Assembly: GCA_022712755.1 (NCBI GenBank)
Contig: JAFLJY010000006.1
Location: 1 to 38,481, forward strand
Reading direction: 5' to 3'
Origin: Gammaproteobacteria bacterium
Lineage (GTDB): Bacteria; Pseudomonadota; Gammaproteobacteria; SZUA-229
Length of the DNA: 38,481 nucleotides
Below the pieces are notes generated by a model. The model was not told the DNA's origin. It did no database searches and saw only the letters and a program-made list of their open reading frames with translations. A program made the position numbers and the translations under genes. Positions 37,170-38,481 of this stretch are shown here, piece by piece (position 1 is the stretch's first letter; every line of letters starts with the position of its first letter).

Positions 37170-38481
37170 ATGCATTCGAACAACAATACGCAAGCTGCAT
37201 TGAATCGTCCTGGCTGGCTGGAAAAATCGTCAGCAGCGCTACGTGCAAGGCCCAATGCACTGCCACTGCTCATTCTGCTGCTGTTAAGTGCCGCCGTTCA
37301 CCTGGTGGGATTGTCGCATCCTCGCAGTGTGGTATTCGACGAAGTCCATTTCGGCAGTTTTTCCTCGGCCTATTGCTGCAACCACGAATACTTCTTTGAT
37401 CCTCATCCCCCACATGCGAAATTGCTAATTGCCGGCACTGCCCGTCTGCTGGGTTTTGAGGGTGGAGTTGCTTTTGACCATATCGGGGAATCTTTCGGAG
37501 AGTTTTCACCGGTACCAATGCGGCTGGCACCGGCACTGGCCGGGGCGCTGTTGCCACTCATCATCTTTGTTCTGTTACGCCAACTGGGTGCCGCACAGGC
37601 GGCGGCCTTTTTCGGGGGGCTGCTGCTGGTGTTCGACAATGCACTAGCAATACACACCCGGGGCATCAGTCTGGATGGCATCCTGCTGGCGGCAACCTTT
37701 GGCGCGTTGTGCCTGTATCTGGCGGCAGAAAAGGCCACCACTACAAGGCAGTGGGTGCTATTCAGCTTTCTCTCCGGTTGTGCGGCTGGGCTGGCCGTCG
37801 GCACCAAATTCACCGGCCTCGTCATTGTGGGTCTGATCGGCCTGTGTCTGCTGCTGCGGGTATGGCCAGGCAAGAACAGGCTGGGGTTTAAGCCAATGCT
37901 ACGCCAGGCTGGCCTCCTCCTGGCGGGTGCGATACTGGTCTACCTGGTGGGCTGGGCACTCCATTTTTCGCTGCTCAGCAAACCGGGGCCTGGTGACATC
38001 TGGGGCGTGCCGACGGGGAACCTGGTCACGGATATTGTCAAGATCCATGGCCAGATGTTTTCGGCTCACGCCGATCTCCCGGACCCCCACCAATACGGCA
38101 GTCCCTGGTGGAGTTGGCCGCTCATGAAACGCCCCATATTCTTTTGGAATTCGTCAGACTCTGCCGCCCTAATGTACTCGGTGGGTAATCCGCTCGTGTG
38201 GTGGGGCGGAACCCTGATGTTCGTTGTAGTGCTAGTCAATTTGATGCTTGCCCGGGTGACGAATTTAATGCCCCCATCCGTACCCGGGCGGCAAAGACCG
38301 AGATTCTGGTTACCGATCGTGGGTTTTGTCGCTGCCTATGCCCCGCTCGCGGGAGTCTCACGCGTACTGTTCATGTATCACTACTTTACGGCACTTATAT
38401 TTTCCCTGATTGTGGTCGTTCTCTGGCTTGATTACGTGGGCTGGATGCGGACGGACGGTTTGCGTCAGCAGCGCGTAAGCT
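37170..38481 (+). CDS. PMT/GT39-like membrane glycosyltransferase, 3' end cut by window edge
   Basis: 437 codons are present and the gene runs off the right edge. The start at 37170 is chosen because GGAGG (37159-37163) is six bases upstream; an ATG two codons earlier directly abuts it. The first helix (LPLLILLLLSAAVHLVGLS) is followed by the catalytic-loop pattern VVFDEVHFGSFSSAYCCNHE and YFFDPHPPHAKLLIAG, the DE motif and HPPxxK of protein O-mannosyltransferases (GT39). Many more membrane helices follow. Such enzymes move a sugar from a polyprenyl-phosphate carrier to protein or lipid at the periplasmic face. The gene is visibly more GC-rich than the rest of the window and is on the other strand. 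Confidence 0.85.
   Translation, partial: MHSNNNTQAALNRPGWLEKSSAALRARPNALPLLILLLLSAAVHLVGLSHPRSVVFDEVHFGSFSSAYCCNHEYFFDPHPPHAKLLIAGTARLLGFEGGVAFDHIGESFGEFSPVPMRLAPALAGALLPLIIFVLLRQLGAAQAAAFFGGLLLVFDNALAIHTRGISLDGILLAATFGALCLYLAAEKATTTRQWVLFSFLSGCAAGLAVGTKFTGLVIVGLIGLCLLLRVWPGKNRLGFKPMLRQAGLLLAGAILVYLVGWALHFSLLSKPGPGDIWGVPTGNLVTDIVKIHGQMFSAHADLPDPHQYGSPWWSWPLMKRPIFFWNSSDSAALMYSVGNPLVWWGGTLMFVVVLVNLMLARVTNLMPPSVPGRQRPRFWLPIVGFVAAYAPLAGVSRVLFMYHYFTALIFSLIVVVLWLDYVGWMRTDGLRQQRVS

Overview
This window comes from a gammaproteobacterium of moderate to low G+C content. The evidence is a conserved housekeeping order, read right to left on the minus strand: nnr, tsaE, amiC, [insertion], mutL, miaA, hfq, hflX, hflK, hflC, DUF2065 gene, hisZ, purA. 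It corresponds to the E. coli yjeF-yjeE-amiB-mutL-miaA-hfq-hflX-hflK-hflC-yjeT-purA locus, with hisZ placed as in many non-enteric gammaproteobacteria. I cannot name a genus. The many intergenic palindromes and decayed repeats suggest a repeat-rich, possibly sulfur-oxidising or methylotrophic lineage, but that is inference.

Layout from left to right. 1-1070: end of a probable metal-efflux operon (TolC-family outer-membrane protein, truncated by the window edge, preceded by a small Cys/His-rich exported protein). 1171-11960: purA, hisZ, DUF2065, hflC, hflK, hflX, hfq, miaA and mutL. 12142-12675: thpR. 12722-22299: a block of exported DUF11-like proteins (two paralogues of about 400 residues, a 168-residue protein and a possible 59-residue protein) followed by a giant outer-membrane protein of about 1938 residues with an embedded OmpA-like domain and a large C-terminal beta-barrel region. 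This block interrupts the usual amiC-mutL adjacency and is the best candidate for an undescribed system. 23251-31521: amiC, tsaE, nnr, serS, fluC (crcB) and acnB. 31708-32639: iscU and iscR with no iscS between them, preceded by a promoter carrying two IscR-like boxes. 32640-34116: decayed sequence with a pseudogene, a MITE and a small membrane protein. 34117-35807: two-gene ABC-2 exporter. 35862-36940: a REP-associated tyrosine transposase (RAYT) element with terminal inverted repeats. 37170-38481: on the plus strand and visibly more GC-rich, a truncated PMT/GT39-type membrane glycosyltransferase.

Nearly all genes are on the minus strand. Intergenic gaps are occupied by several repeat families: GTAG-headed inverted pairs (possible REP/BIME sequences), palindromes containing TCCACAGATGAACAC, a 52-bp CCATCCATGG tandem repeat, a degenerate heptamer (TTGTAAG), and two MITE-like elements with GGGCAYCTCTA ends and 4-bp TTWA target duplications.

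Functionally the window joins RNA and protein quality control (Hfq, HflX, HflKC, MiaA, TsaE, ThpR), mismatch repair (MutL with an endonuclease motif), purine and histidine synthesis, cell division (AmiC), metabolite repair (Nnr), Fe-S control (IscR, IscU and the Fe-S enzyme AcnB) and cell-surface construction (DUF11 block, ABC-2 exporter, PMT-like glycosyltransferase).
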